DNA from: an uncultured Modestobacter sp. | GTDB taxonomy: Bacteria; Actinomycetota; Actinomycetes; Mycobacteriales; Geodermatophilaceae | NCBI RefSeq assembly: GCF_947486615.1 | Contig: NZ_CANKUD010000016.1 | Location: 1 to 64,000 of the forward strand | Direction of reading: 5' to 3' | DNA: 64,000 nt | Part shown: positions 8,282-18,076 of the stretch, one piece after another | How positions within the stretch are numbered: the stretch's first letter is position 1 | How the letters are laid out: the number at the start of each line of letters is the position of its first letter | The notes under the pieces: generated by a model | The model's input: only the letters and a program-made list of their open reading frames with translations | What the model was told of the DNA's origin: nothing | Database searches by the model: none | Position numbers and translations under genes: made by a program

Positions 8282-8797
8282 GTGCCCGGCGTCCCCCGCG
8301 ACCGGGACGAGACCGGCCGCGCGCGCAACGCCCGGCCCCGGGACGCGCTCGGCCGCCCCCTGCCCTACGGCGCGGAGGGGGAGCCGCGGGCGCCGGAGGG
8401 CGTCGTGCGCACCCCCGACCAGACCCTGCGCGAGGCGCAGGACCTGCTCGACGCCGGCCGTCCCTTCCACGCCCACGAGGTGCTGGAGGACGCCTGGAAG
8501 ACCGGGCCGGACGACGAGCGGGACCTCTGGCGCGGGCTGGCCCAGCTTGCCGTCGGGCTGACCCACGCGGCGCGCGGCAACACCGCGGGGGCGGCCACGT
8601 TGCTGGCACGCGGCGCCCGGTCGCTGGGCACCGCGCACGAGACCGCCGTACGGCACGGGGTGGACGACGAGGGGCTGGTGGCCTGGGCCGCCCGGCTGGG
8701 CGCGGCCGCGGTGGGCGGGACCCCGCTGGACCTCACGCCGCCGGCCCTTCTTCCGCATAGCGGGATGACCCCACCGACTGGTGGAATTCCTGACTGA
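8282..8797 (+). CDS. DUF309 domain protein
   Basis: 171 residues. After a basic N-terminal tail (about 40 residues, likely disordered) comes the DUF309 helical core, with the diagnostic HAHEVLEDAW (H-E-x2-E-x-x-W) and the ARGNTAGA helix. The family is putatively metal-binding, with no assigned reaction. It begins one base past the MEDS gene stop, so the two are coupled. The GTG start is taken because the preceding base ends the upstream TGA. Confidence 0.85.
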   Translation: MPGVPRDRDETGRARNARPRDALGRPLPYGAEGEPRAPEGVVRTPDQTLREAQDLLDAGRPFHAHEVLEDAWKTGPDDERDLWRGLAQLAVGLTHAARGNTAGAATLLARGARSLGTAHETAVRHGVDDEGLVAWAARLGAAAVGGTPLDLTPPALLPHSGMTPPTGGIPD

Positions 8798-8808
8798 CAA
8801 GTGTCAGG

Positions 8809-10284
8809 ATGGCGGCTGTGACCGCCCTCACTCCTGAGCAGAGCACCCCGCCCGTCCACCGCGGGCCGGTGACGTCGGCGTCCTACTCGATCACCGTGCG
8901 GCTGGACGCCGACGGCGACCCGGCCAGCGTCGGCCGGATCGCCACCGCCGTGGGCAGCGCCGGCGGCGCGGTCACCGCGATCGACGTCGTCGACTCCCGC
9001 CCGGACGGCCTCACCGTGGACGTGACCTGCTCGGCCGCCGACGCCCAGCACTCCGAGGAGGTGGTGGCCGCCCTCGACGCGGTGGAGAACGTGCACGTCC
9101 GCAAGGTCAGCGACCGCACCTTCCTGCTGCACCTGGGCGGCAAGCTCGAGGTCGCCTCCCGGGTGCCGCTGAAGACCCGCGACGACCTGTCGATGGCCTA
9201 CACACCCGGCGTCGCCCGGGTCTGCCTGGCCCTGGCCGAGCACCCGGAGGACGTCCGCCGGCTGACCATCAAGGGCAACACCGTCGCGGTGGTCACCGAC
9301 GGCTCGGCGGTGCTGGGGCTCGGCGACATCGGGCCGGGCGCCTCGATGCCGGTGATGGAGGGCAAGGCCGCGCTGTTCAAGCGGTTCGGTGACATCGACG
9401 CCTGGCCGATCGCGCTGGACACCCAGGACGTCGACGAGATCGTGCGCACCGTGGAGCTGATCGCGCCAGGCTTCGGCGGGATCAACCTGGAGGACATCTC
9501 CGCGCCGCGCTGCTTCGAGATCGAGGCCCGGCTGCGGGAGAAGCTGGACATCCCGGTCTTCCACGACGACCAGCACGGGACGGCGATCTGCGTGCTCGCC
9601 GCGCTGCGCAACGCCCTGCGGGTGGTGGACAAGCAGCTGACCGACGTCGCGGTCGTCGTCGCCGGCGGCGGGGCGGCCGGGACGGCGATCGTCACCCTGC
9701 TGCTGGAGGCCGGCGCGACGAACGTGCTGGTCTGGGACCGGGAGGGCATCCTCTCGCCCGACGACGAGCGGCTCTCCCCGGCCAAGCTGGACCTCGCCCG
9801 GCGCACCAACCCCGGCTGCCGGCGCGGCGAGCTGCCCGACGCGCTGGTCGGGGCGGACGTGTTCATCGGGGTCAGCGCGGCCAACGTGATCCCGGCGGAG
9901 GCGCTGGCGGTGATGGCCGAGCGGGCGGTGGTCTTCCCGATGGCCAACCCGACCCCGGACGTCGACCCGGTGCGGGCCCGGCAGCACGCCGCCGTCGTCG
10001 CCTCGGGCCGGTCGGACCTGCCCAACCAGATCAACAACGTGCTGGCTTTCCCCGGCGTCTTCCGCGGGCTGCTGGACGCCCGGGCCAAGGAGATCCGCCC
10101 CGGCATGCTGCTGGCCGCCGCTGACGCGCTGGCCGCGGTGGTGGGCGACGACCAGCTCAACGCCAACTACATCATCCCCAGCGTCTTCGACCCCGCCGTC
10201 GCCACCGCGGTGGCCAGCGCCGTCGAGGAGTCGGCCCGGGCCGAGCCCGGCGCCACCGCGGAGGTGCCCGGCGACGCAGACTGA
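8809..10284 (+). CDS. NAD-dependent malic enzyme with N-terminal ACT domain
   Basis: 491 residues. An ACT domain (about 20-105, [20 protein letters not shown]) precedes a malic enzyme core: YTPGVARVC, the metal/substrate site [10 protein letters not shown], the Rossmann motif [11 protein letters not shown], and NPTPDVDP. It decarboxylates malate to pyruvate. The ACT domain suggests allosteric control by a small ligand. A short palindrome (CTGACA-AG-TGTCAG, 8794-8807) sits right before the ATG; a GTG three codons in is an alternative start. Confidence 0.93.
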   Translation: MAAVTALTPEQSTPPVHRGPVTSASYSITVRLDADGDPASVGRIATAVGSAGGAVTAIDVVDSRPDGLTVDVTCSAADAQHSEEVVAALDAVENVHVRKVSDRTFLLHLGGKLEVASRVPLKTRDDLSMAYTPGVARVCLALAEHPEDVRRLTIKGNTVAVVTDGSAVLGLGDIGPGASMPVMEGKAALFKRFGDIDAWPIALDTQDVDEIVRTVELIAPGFGGINLEDISAPRCFEIEARLREKLDIPVFHDDQHGTAICVLAALRNALRVVDKQLTDVAVVVAGGGAAGTAIVTLLLEAGATNVLVWDREGILSPDDERLSPAKLDLARRTNPGCRRGELPDALVGADVFIGVSAANVIPAEALAVMAERAVVFPMANPTPDVDPVRARQHAAVVASGRSDLPNQINNVLAFPGVFRGLLDARAKEIRPGMLLAAADALAAVVGDDQLNANYIIPSVFDPAVATAVASAVEESARAEPGATAEVPGDAD

Positions 10285-10288
10285 CCGG

Positions 10289-11449
10289 GTGGACGACGAC
10301 CTCCCCGCCTCCTTCGACGCGCTCAGCGAGGACTCGCTGCGGGCGGCCGGCAGCCTGAAGTGGACCCGGTACGGCGAGGCGATCGGTGCCTTCGTCGCCG
10401 AGATGGACTTCGGGACGGCTCCGGTGGTCACCCGCGCCCTGCACGACGCCGTCGATGCAGCGGCGTTCGGCTACCTGCCGGCCGCCACCCAGCTGGCGCT
10501 GGCCCGGGCGTGCGCGCAGTGGCAGCAGCAGCGGTACGGCTGGGACCTGCCGGCCGAACGGGTCGCGCCGCTGGCCGACGTCGTCGCCGGGCTGCAGGTG
10601 GCCGTCGAGCACTTCACCCCGCCCGGCGCCCCGGTGGTGCTGCCGACCCCGGCGTACATGCCCTTCCTCAAGGTGCCCGGTGAGCTGGGCCGCGAGGTGG
10701 TCCAGGTGCCGATGGTGCCCGGGGACGACGGCCGGCTCGGCTACGACCTGGCCGCGCTGGAGGAGGTGCTGACCCCGGGCGCGCTGCTGGTGCACGTGAA
10801 CCCGCACAACCCGACCGGCCGGGTGTTCACCGAGGCCGAGCAGCTCGCGCTGGCCGAGGTGGTCGACCGCAACGGCGCCCGGGTGTTCTCGGACGAGATC
10901 CACGCCCCGCTGGTGCTGCCGGGCGCCGTCCACCAGCCCTACGCCGCCGTCTCGGAGCTCGCCGCGGGCCACACGCTCACCGCCACCTCGGCGTCCAAGG
11001 CGTGGAACCTGCCCGGGCTCAAGTGCGCGCAGCTGCTGCTCTCCAACGACGCGGACGCCGAGCGGTGGGCCGAGGTGTCCGAGCGGCCTGAACACGGCTG
11101 CTCGACGTTGGGCGCGATCGCCAACACAGTGGCGTTCACCGAGGGCGGCCCGTGGCTGGACGGCGTCCTGGGCTACCTGGACGGCAACCGCCGGCTGCTG
11201 GCCGAGCTGCTCGCCGAGCGCCTGCCGCAGGTGCGGTACACCCCGCCGGAGGGCACCTACCTCGCCTGGCTGGACTGCCGGGAGCTGGGCATCGACGAGC
11301 CGCTGGCGGACTTCTTCCTGCGCGAGGCCGGGGTCGCGCTGATCGACGGCACCGAGTGCGGCGTCCCCGGCCACGTCCGCCTCACCCTGGCCACCCCACG
11401 CCCGGTGCTGCGCACCATCGTCGACCGGATGGCCGCCGCCCTCCGCTGA
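10289..11449 (+). CDS. MalY/PatB-type aminotransferase (cystathionine beta-lyase-like)
   Basis: 386 residues, fold type I PLP enzyme. N-terminal AFVAEMDFGTAP is the MalY/PatB signature; NPHNPTGRVFTEAEQ and VFSDEIHAPLVL give the PLP aspartate, and TATSASKAWNLPGLKCAQ gives the lysine. Family members split C-S bonds of cystathionine or similar thioethers. The GTG start is 4 bases past the malic enzyme stop, so it is likely cotranscribed; no functional link to malate is obvious. Confidence 0.9.
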   Translation: MDDDLPASFDALSEDSLRAAGSLKWTRYGEAIGAFVAEMDFGTAPVVTRALHDAVDAAAFGYLPAATQLALARACAQWQQQRYGWDLPAERVAPLADVVAGLQVAVEHFTPPGAPVVLPTPAYMPFLKVPGELGREVVQVPMVPGDDGRLGYDLAALEEVLTPGALLVHVNPHNPTGRVFTEAEQLALAEVVDRNGARVFSDEIHAPLVLPGAVHQPYAAVSELAAGHTLTATSASKAWNLPGLKCAQLLLSNDADAERWAEVSERPEHGCSTLGAIANTVAFTEGGPWLDGVLGYLDGNRRLLAELLAERLPQVRYTPPEGTYLAWLDCRELGIDEPLADFFLREAGVALIDGTECGVPGHVRLTLATPRPVLRTIVDRMAAALR

Positions 11450-11560
11450 CCCCCGTCCCCGGCCATGTTGGCCAACATGGCCGCACGGGCACGGGCCCCG
11501 CCGGGACTTCGGCCCGTCCGGGGGACGGCGGGGACCGCGTTCCACGTGGATCATGGGCGG

Positions 11561-12430
11561 GTGCCCGAGTTGCCCGAGGTGGAGGCGCTGGCCGCGTTCC
11601 TGCGGGAGAACGCCGTCGGCCGAGTGATCACGCGTGTGGACCTGGCCGGCGTCCAGGCGATCAAGACCTTCGACCCGCCGCTGTCCGCGCTGGCCGGGCT
11701 GGAGCTCACCGGCGCCGCCCGGCACGGCAAGTTCCTCGACCTGGACGTCTCCGGGCTGCACCTGGTCGTGCACCTGGCCCGGGCCGGCTGGCTGCACTGG
11801 CGGCAGAACCTGCCCACCGCGCCGCCCAAGCCGGGCAAGGGGCCGCTGGCGCTGCGGGTCCACCTCGAACCCCGCGAGGGCGAGCTGCCCGAGGGCTTCG
11901 ACCTCACCGAGCAGGGCACCCGGAAGGGGCTGGCGGTCTACGTCGTCCACTCGCCGGCCGAGGTGCCCGGCATCGCCCGGCTCGGCCCGGACGCGCTCGA
12001 GGTGGACACCGAGACGTTCGGCACGCTGCTCGCCGGCCGGCGCACGCAGCTCAAGGGCACCCTCACCGACCAGACCGTGCTGTCGGGCATCGGCAACGCC
12101 TACTCCGACGAGATCCTGCACGCCGCCCGGCTGTCGCCGTTCAAGATGGCCGACAAGGTCACCGACGACGAGCTGCTCCGGCTGCACGCCGCCATGCGGG
12201 AGACGCTCACCGGCGCGCTTGACCGCCAGCTCGGCCAGCGGGCCGCGACGCTCAAGGGGGAGAAGCGGGCCGGCCTGCAGGTGCACGCCCGCACCGGCCT
12301 GCCCTGCCCGGTGTGCGGGGACACCGTGCGCGAGGTGTCCTTCGCCGACACCTCGCTGCAGTACTGCGCCACCTGCCAGACCGGTGGCAAGCCGCTGGCC
12401 GACCGCCGGATGTCCAAGCTCCTGCGGTGA
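11561..12430 (+). CDS. Fpg/Nei family DNA glycosylase
   Basis: 289 residues starting MPELPEVEAL: the catalytic N-terminal proline and Glu3 of the Fpg/Nei family appear only if translation starts at the GTG at 11561, which fixes the start. HGKFLDL gives the conserved lysine region, TVLSGIGNAYSDEILH the helix-two-turn-helix, and the C-terminus is a four-cysteine zinc finger (CPVC ... CATC). It removes oxidised bases and nicks at abasic sites. It looks closer to Nei2-type than MutM, but this was not computed. Confidence 0.92.
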   Translation: MPELPEVEALAAFLRENAVGRVITRVDLAGVQAIKTFDPPLSALAGLELTGAARHGKFLDLDVSGLHLVVHLARAGWLHWRQNLPTAPPKPGKGPLALRVHLEPREGELPEGFDLTEQGTRKGLAVYVVHSPAEVPGIARLGPDALEVDTETFGTLLAGRRTQLKGTLTDQTVLSGIGNAYSDEILHAARLSPFKMADKVTDDELLRLHAAMRETLTGALDRQLGQRAATLKGEKRAGLQVHARTGLPCPVCGDTVREVSFADTSLQYCATCQTGGKPLADRRMSKLLR

Positions 12431-12446
12431 GCGCAGGATGGGGCTC

Positions 12447-13115
12447 ATGGCCCTGGTGACCTTCGACCTGTTCAGCGCGCTGATCGACTCCCGCACCGGC
12501 GGGTCGGCGGCCTTCGACGCCCTCGCCGCCGGGCGGGGATGGGAGGTCTCCGGCGCCGAGCTCTACGACGACTGGGACGCCCGCAACAAGGCCTCGCAGA
12601 AGGACGCCACCGAGTGGGTGCCCTTCGCCGAGCACTGCCGCCGCGCCCTGGCCGCCACCTACGCCGCCCGTGAGCTGGACGCCGACGCCACCGCCGACAC
12701 CCTGGCGCTGCTGGAGTCGCTGCCGGACTGGCCGCTGTGGCCCGACGTCGGCCGGGCGCTGCCGCTGGTGGCCGAGCGGCACCGGGTCGGGGTGCTGTCC
12801 AACGTGGACGACGACCTGTTCCGCCGCACCCGCGCCGCCGCGCTGGTCGATGACGACGCCGTGCTGACCAGCGAGCGGCTGCACGCCTACAAGCCGCACG
12901 CCGAGCTCTACCAGCGGGCGGCCGCCGCCGGCGTCGACGTGCACGTGCCCGCCTCGGCCCGGGACACCCGCGGCGCCCTGGAGGCCGGGCTGACCGTCGT
13001 CCGGGTGCGCCGGGCCGGGCACCGGGTCGACCCCGAGGGCCCGCAGCCGCAGCACGAGGTCGAGGACCTGGCGGCGCTCCCCGCCGTCCTCGACGCGCTC
13101 AGCGGCGCGGGCTGA
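12447..13115 (+). CDS. HAD-superfamily hydrolase, haloacid dehalogenase-like
   Basis: 222 residues starting MALVTFDLFSALIDS. Motif I is FDLFSALID (nucleophile Asp near 6), motif II VGVLSNVDDD, motif III lysine in HAYKPHAELY. The usual GD-x3-D motif IV is replaced by SARDTRGALEAG, so metal binding may be atypical. A start 9 bases earlier (12438) is also possible. The gene lies 16 bases after the glycosylase and converges on, and overlaps by 17 bp, the MBL hydrolase gene. Confidence 0.82.
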   Translation: MALVTFDLFSALIDSRTGGSAAFDALAAGRGWEVSGAELYDDWDARNKASQKDATEWVPFAEHCRRALAATYAARELDADATADTLALLESLPDWPLWPDVGRALPLVAERHRVGVLSNVDDDLFRRTRAAALVDDDAVLTSERLHAYKPHAELYQRAAAAGVDVHVPASARDTRGALEAGLTVVRVRRAGHRVDPEGPQPQHEVEDLAALPAVLDALSGAG

Positions 13116-14316
13116 GCCGGCGGAGCGGACCGGTCCGTCGCGCCCGGGCAGCGGCTGCGGCGGCCAGGCCGGCCTCCGGGCCGCTCTCCCCGTCGTCGGC
13201 CGAGCCGACCGCCGTCCACCAGTCGCGCAGCGGCGGCGGCGAGAGGACGTCGACCCGCTCGCCCGGCTGCGGCACGACCACGGTGACCCCGCGGGCGTCG
13301 GCGGCGGTGAGCAGCCGCTGCACCGGCTCGGCCCAGCGGTGGAACGCGAGGTTGAACGTGGCCCAGTGGATCGGCACGAGCACCCGGCCGCCGAGGTCGC
13401 CGTGCGCCCGCACCGCCTCCTCGGGGTCCATGTGGATGGCGTGCCAGGCGTCGTTGTAGGCACCGATCGGCTGCAGGGTCAGGTCGAAGGGGCCCAGCCG
13501 GGCGCCGATCCCGGCGAACGCCGGGGTGTAGCCGGTGTCGCCGCCGAAGAACACCCGGTGCCGCGGGCCGGTGACCACCCAGGACGACCAGAGCGTGGTG
13601 TCCCGGGACAGGAACCGGCCGGAGAAGTGCCGCGCCTCGGTGCAGGTGAGGGTGAGCCCGCCGACCGTCGCGGCGCCGTCCCAGTCCAGCTCCACGATCC
13701 GGTCGTCCGGCACGCCCCAGCCGCGCAGGTGTGCGCCGATCCCCAGCGGGACGACGAACGGCGCGGACTGCTCCCGCACCAGGGCCCGCACCGTGGGCAG
13801 GTCGAGGTGGTCGTAGTGGTCGTGGCTGATCAGCACCGCGTCGACCGGCGGCAGGCTCGCCACCGGGACAGGTGGCTCGTGCAGCCGGGCGGGGCCGACC
13901 AGCGGGGACGGCGAGACGCGCTCGCCCCACACCGGGTCGACCAGCACCCGGTGGCCGTCGACCTCCAGCAGCGCGCTCGAGTGGCCGAACCAGGTGACCG
14001 CCAGTTCGCCGGCCTGGTCGGGCAGCTCGGGGGTGACCAGCGGGATCGGGCCGCCGGGCAGCCCCTTGTGCCGGTCCTCGTGCCACTGGCGGAGCAGCCC
14101 GTCGCGGGCGTTCGCCGGTCCGATGGCCGGGGTGGGCAGGTTGTTGTGGAACTTCCCGTCGGAGAACTGCCGGGACCCGGTGACGGTGGGGCGCAGCCGG
14201 CGCCGGCTGGCGCCGAGGGCGACGGGCAGGCCCCAGGCGGCGCGGGCGACCCAGCTCACGCCGCCCAGCAGGGCGGTGGCAGCGGTGGCGGTGGCGGCAC
14301 GGCGGAGGAACGGCAC
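13099..14316 (-). CDS. MBL-fold metallo-hydrolase (NAPE-PLD/UlaG-like)
   Basis: 405 residues. An N-terminal membrane or signal segment (TATAATALLGGVSWVARAAW) precedes the beta-lactamase fold. Metal ligands are visible in ISHDHYDHLD, and WFGHSSALLEVDGHRVLVDPVW matches lipid-linked MBL hydrolases such as NAPE-PLD. It probably acts on a phospholipid-like or lactone substrate at the membrane. The C-terminal 60 residues are Ala/Arg-rich. Its tail overlaps the HAD gene on the other strand. Confidence 0.85.
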   Translation of the reverse strand: MPFLRRAATATAATALLGGVSWVARAAWGLPVALGASRRRLRPTVTGSRQFSDGKFHNNLPTPAIGPANARDGLLRQWHEDRHKGLPGGPIPLVTPELPDQAGELAVTWFGHSSALLEVDGHRVLVDPVWGERVSPSPLVGPARLHEPPVPVASLPPVDAVLISHDHYDHLDLPTVRALVREQSAPFVVPLGIGAHLRGWGVPDDRIVELDWDGAATVGGLTLTCTEARHFSGRFLSRDTTLWSSWVVTGPRHRVFFGGDTGYTPAFAGIGARLGPFDLTLQPIGAYNDAWHAIHMDPEEAVRAHGDLGGRVLVPIHWATFNLAFHRWAEPVQRLLTAADARGVTVVVPQPGERVDVLSPPPLRDWWTAVGSADDGESGPEAGLAAAAAARARRTGPLRRLSPRR

Positions 14317-14365
14317 GCCTCCAGCATCCCCCGACCAGCTGTGTCCGCGCTGGGCGGCGCGGGGC

Positions 14366-15259
14366 TCAGGTCGAGCTCACGGTGCGCAGCTCGGCGGCGA
14401 ACGCCTCGGCGCTGGGCGTGAGCGGCCGGTCGGGTGCGCGCACCAGGCTGATCCTGCGCTCGACCGTCGGGATCAGTGGGACGTGCTCCAGGCCCGCGAA
14501 GGCCATCATCGGGAGCACCAGCTGCGGAACGGCGGTGACCCCGAGGGCCGCTGCCGTGAGGCCGGCGACGGCGCCCACGTTGCGGGCCTCGAGGACGGGG
14601 CCGGGAGTCGCGCCCGCTGTCCGGAGGGCCTGGTCGACCGCGCCACGGATGCTGCTGTCCGGGCCGAAGGTGATGAACGGCTCGTCGGTCAGGTCGGCCC
14701 AGTCGAGGGTGCTGCGGCCGGTGAAGCGGTGTCCCGGCGCGAACGCGCAGCAGAACGGGTCGCGGCGCAGTTCCTCGACGGTCAGCCGCGTGCGCGGGCC
14801 GGGTGCGGCGGTGACGGCCAGGTCGACCGCGCCGGTGCGGACCGCGTCGAGGACGTCGGCGGCCAGCCCGTCCTGCACCTGCACGAGCACGTCGGGGAAC
14901 CGGGCCCGGAAGGCGACCACGGCCGGGGGCAGCAGGGTCGCCGCGACCGAGGGCAGGCAGGCGATGGTGACCTGGCCTCGCCGGCCGGCGAGGTAGCCCT
15001 CCAGGTGGCGCATGCCCGCGTCCAGGTCGGCGAGGACGCGACGACTGAGGGCCACCACCTCGCGCCCCTGGCCGGTCAGGCGGACGCTGCGGGTGGTCCG
15101 CTCGAAGACGGGCACGCGCAGCCGGCGTTCGACGTCGGCGACGGCCCGGCTCAGCGAGGACTGGGCGACGCCCAGCTGCCCGGCGGCAGCGGTGAAGCCG
15201 CCGGCGTCCGCGACGGCGACCAGGGCGCGCAGCTGCCACGGCGAGATGTCCATGACCAT
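14366..15259 (-). CDS. LysR-family transcriptional regulator
   Basis: 297 residues: N-terminal HTH (QLRALVAVADAGGFTAAAGQ, LGVAQSSLSRAVADVERRL) and a periplasmic-binding-like effector domain. It diverges from the CitMHS-AtuA operon. The 82-bp gap holds an inverted repeat typical of LysR boxes, so it likely activates that operon in response to a substrate or intermediate. ATG at 15259 is chosen because TAGATT lies 8 bases upstream, consistent with a leaderless start; an ATG two codons later is possible. Confidence 0.92.
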   Translation of the reverse strand: MVMDISPWQLRALVAVADAGGFTAAAGQLGVAQSSLSRAVADVERRLRVPVFERTTRSVRLTGQGREVVALSRRVLADLDAGMRHLEGYLAGRRGQVTIACLPSVAATLLPPAVVAFRARFPDVLVQVQDGLAADVLDAVRTGAVDLAVTAAPGPRTRLTVEELRRDPFCCAFAPGHRFTGRSTLDWADLTDEPFITFGPDSSIRGAVDQALRTAGATPGPVLEARNVGAVAGLTAAALGVTAVPQLVLPMMAFAGLEHVPLIPTVERRISLVRAPDRPLTPSAEAFAAELRTVSST

Positions 15260-15263
15260 TGCG

Positions 15264-15286
15264 CATCAATCTATCGGCAATTGATG
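15264..15286. promoter_or_regulatory. LysR-type operator between divergent genes
   Basis: Inverted repeat CATCAAT - 9 bp - ATTGATG. It overlaps the putative -10 of the LysR gene and lies 56 bases before the CitMHS start, the classic position for LysR autoregulation and divergent activation. Confidence 0.72.
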
Positions 15287-15341
15287 TTGGACTGCATGAA
15301 GTGGCCTGCACCACACTCGCCGTCGACCAAAGGAGGTCGAC

Positions 15342-16736
15342 GTGACAGCCCTGCTGGGGTTCCTCACCATCGCTGCGATCCTGGGCCTGCTGCTCAGTCA
15401 GCGGATCAGTGCCGTCGTCGCGCTCGCCGGCGTGCCCATCGTGACCGGGTTGATCGCGGGGTTCACCCCCGCCGAGGTCGGCGGCTTCGTCGCCGAGGGC
15501 CTGTCCGGGATCGTGAGCATCGCGGCGATGTTCGTCTTCGCGATCCTGTTCTTCGGGCTGATGCGGGACGCCGGGCTGTTCGACCCGGTCATCCGGCGGA
15601 TCGTCCGCTGGGCCGGGGACGCGCCGCCCACCGTGGCCGTCGCGACCACCGCCCTGGCGCTGGTCGCGCACCTGGACGGAGCCGGCGCGGTCACCTTCCT
15701 GATCGCCGTCCCGGCGATGCTGCCGATCTACGACCGGCTGGGGATGAGCCGGCTCACCCTGACCGCCTGCGTGGGCCTGGGCGCCGGCGTGATGAACCTG
15801 GTGCCGTGGGGTGGGCCGACCGCCCGGGCGGCGACCACGATCGGCGCGGACGCCAACGAGATCTGGGTGCCGCTCATCCCGGCGCAGATCGCCGGCATCG
15901 TCTTCGCCCTCGGCACAGCCTGGTACCTCGGCAAGCGGGAGGCCCGCCGGCTGGCCACGGTGGGCGCGCCGGCGTCGGCCACCGTCCCCGTGGGGCCGGC
16001 GGGTGCCGCCACCGGCTCGACCGGTGACGACGCGGGGACCGATGGTCCCGGGCGGGACGCGGAGGAGAGCGGGGCGGGCGGCGACCCGGCGGCGGAGGAC
16101 CTGCGTCGTCCGCGACTGCTCTGGCTGAACGCCGTGCTCACGGTGGCGGTCATCGGCCTGCTCATCGCCCAGCTGGCCCCACCGGAGATGATCTTCATCG
16201 TCGCCGCGATCATCGCGCTGCTGGTCAACTACCCGGGCATGGCCGCCCAGACGGGCCGGATCGAGGCGCACGCCAAGGGCGCGATGCTGATGGTGAGCAC
16301 CCTGCTGGCGGCCGGCGCCTTCCTCGGCGTGCTCTCCGGCACCGGGATGATCGACGCGATGGCGGAGTCGGCCGCGAACGTGGTGCCGGCGGGGATCGCC
16401 CCGGCGCTGCCGCTGATCGTGGGGGTGCTGGGCGTGCCGATGAGCCTGGTCTTCGGCCCGGACGCCTACTACTTCGGCGTGCTCCCGGTGCTCATCGGCG
16501 TCGGGGAGCAGTTCGGGGTGAGCGGCATGGACCTGGCCCGCGCCTCGGTGATCGGCGAGGAGACCGTCGGCTTCCCGATCAGCCCGCTGACCGGCGCGTT
16601 CTACCTCCTGGTCGGGCTGGCCGGGGTGAACATCGGCGCGCACATCCGCAACCTCATCGGCTGGGCAACGGCGGTCAGCATCGGCATGCTCGCCGTCGCC
16701 ATGCTGACCGGCGCCATCCCGCTGTGGGCCTCGTGA
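15342..16736 (+). CDS. CitMHS-family citrate/tricarboxylate transporter
   Basis: 464 residues with about 11-12 hydrophobic segments. Motifs such as MRDAGLFDPVIRRIVRWAGD, LVAHLDGAGAVTFLIAVPAM and LVPWGGPTARAA are typical of CitMHS metal-citrate:proton symporters. A hydrophilic, charged loop of about 60 residues lies mid-protein. An excellent AAAGGAGGTCGAC precedes the GTG. It is the first gene of an operon with two AtuA-type genes, which suggests uptake and breakdown of a tricarboxylic or related acid rather than simple citrate import. Confidence 0.88.
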   Translation: MTALLGFLTIAAILGLLLSQRISAVVALAGVPIVTGLIAGFTPAEVGGFVAEGLSGIVSIAAMFVFAILFFGLMRDAGLFDPVIRRIVRWAGDAPPTVAVATTALALVAHLDGAGAVTFLIAVPAMLPIYDRLGMSRLTLTACVGLGAGVMNLVPWGGPTARAATTIGADANEIWVPLIPAQIAGIVFALGTAWYLGKREARRLATVGAPASATVPVGPAGAATGSTGDDAGTDGPGRDAEESGAGGDPAAEDLRRPRLLWLNAVLTVAVIGLLIAQLAPPEMIFIVAAIIALLVNYPGMAAQTGRIEAHAKGAMLMVSTLLAAGAFLGVLSGTGMIDAMAESAANVVPAGIAPALPLIVGVLGVPMSLVFGPDAYYFGVLPVLIGVGEQFGVSGMDLARASVIGEETVGFPISPLTGAFYLLVGLAGVNIGAHIRNLIGWATAVSIGMLAVAMLTGAIPLWAS

Positions 16737-18076
16737 CCACCCTGCGGCTGGGGGCCGGGGCCGGTTTCGCCGGGGACCGGATCGACCCGGCGGCGGACCT
16801 GGCCCGCCGCGGCGAGCTGGACTACCTGGTCTTCGAGTGCCTGGGCGAGCGCACCGTGGCCGCCGGTCAGGCCCGCCGCCTCGCCGACCCCGGTGCCGGC
16901 TACGACCCGCTCCTCGCGGCCCGGATGCGGGCCGTCCTCGGGCACACCGCCGCGGCGGGCACGCGGGTCGTGACCAACTCCGGCGCGGCCAACCCGCTCG
17001 CCGCTGCCGACGTGGTCGCCGGGGTCGCGGCCGAGCTGGGGCTGGGCGGGCTGCGGATCGCGGCCGTCACCGGGGACGACGTCCTGGCGGCCGTCTCCGC
17101 GGCCGACCCGGTCGTCTGGGAGACCGGGCAGCCGCTGTCGGCCCACCCGGAGGAGCTGGTCTCCGCCAACGCCTACCTGGGGGCGGACGCGGTGGTGCCG
17201 GCGCTGCAGCAGGACGCCGACGTGGTGGTCACCGGCCGCCTCGCCGACCCGTCGCTGTTCCTCGCCCCGCTGGTGCACGCCTTCGGCTGGGCCTGGGACG
17301 ACCCCGAGCTGCTGGGCGCCGGCACCGCCGTCGGTCACCTGCTCGAGTGCGCGGGCCAGCTGACCGGTGGCTACTTCGCCGACCCGGTCACCAAGCCGGT
17401 GCCGGACCTGGCGTGGCTCGGGTTCCCCTACGCCGACGTCTCTGCCGACGGGACTGCGGTGTTCGGGAAGCTGCCCGGCACCGGCGGGGTGCTGGACACC
17501 CGGACCTGCGCCGAGCAGCTGCTCTACGAGGTCGGTGACCCCGGCGCCTACGTGACGCCGGACGTGGTGGCCGACTTCGGCGGTGTCCGGTTCAGCCAGC
17601 TCGGCCCGGACCGGGTCGGGGTGCAGGGCGCGACCGGCACCGCCCGCCCCGACGAGCTCAAGGTGACCCTCGGGTTCCGCGGCGGCTGGCTCGGCGAGGG
17701 GCAGATCAGCTACGCCGGGCCCCGTTCGCTGGCGCGGGCCCAGCTGGCGGCCGACGTGGTGCGCACCCGGCTGCGGGACCTGCACGGGGTCCCGGAGGAC
17801 GCGGTGCTGGTGGAGCTGATCGGAGCCGGAGCCGCCTTCCGCGGGCTCGGCGAGCCCGGCGACCCGGCCGAGGTGCGGCTGCGGGTGGCCGCCCGGGTGC
17901 CGCAGCGGGAGCTCGCCGCCGTGGTCGGCTGGGAGGTGGAGGCGCTGTACACCAACGGCCCGGCCGGCGGTGGTGGAGCCCGGCGGTCGGAGACGGAGGT
18001 GCTGGCCATCCGGTCCTGCTCGCTGCCGCGGACGGCGGTGCGCTCCGAGGTGCACCTGCAGGAGGTGGCCCGGTGA
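16733..18076 (+). CDS. AtuA family protein (DUF1446)
   Basis: 447 residues starting MTTLRLGAGAGFAGDRIDPA. The body (LDYLVFECLGERTVA, TNSGAANPLAAADVVAG, VVTGRLADPSLFLAPLVHAFGW) is the DUF1446/AtuA family named from acyclic terpene utilisation. Its reaction is not settled. GTG at 16733 overlaps the transporter stop (GTGA), so a start a few codons earlier is unlikely. The matching small AtuA domain is encoded separately just downstream; in other bacteria the two are often fused. Confidence 0.87.
   Translation: MTTLRLGAGAGFAGDRIDPAADLARRGELDYLVFECLGERTVAAGQARRLADPGAGYDPLLAARMRAVLGHTAAAGTRVVTNSGAANPLAAADVVAGVAAELGLGGLRIAAVTGDDVLAAVSAADPVVWETGQPLSAHPEELVSANAYLGADAVVPALQQDADVVVTGRLADPSLFLAPLVHAFGWAWDDPELLGAGTAVGHLLECAGQLTGGYFADPVTKPVPDLAWLGFPYADVSADGTAVFGKLPGTGGVLDTRTCAEQLLYEVGDPGAYVTPDVVADFGGVRFSQLGPDRVGVQGATGTARPDELKVTLGFRGGWLGEGQISYAGPRSLARAQLAADVVRTRLRDLHGVPEDAVLVELIGAGAAFRGLGEPGDPAEVRLRVAARVPQRELAAVVGWEVEALYTNGPAGGGGARRSETEVLAIRSCSLPRTAVRSEVHLQEVAR

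Noticed and set aside
8794-8807. Operator for the malic enzyme gene (CTGACA-AG-TGTCAG)
   Set aside because: Only 6-bp arms and overlapping the ribosome-binding position; palindromes this short are expected by chance in 64 kb. Not listed as a site.
10172-12496. Long leftward open frame opposite the MalY and glycosylase genes
   Set aside because: Antisense shadow of two well-supported genes, with repetitive Gly/Arg/Gln/Val composition and no motif.
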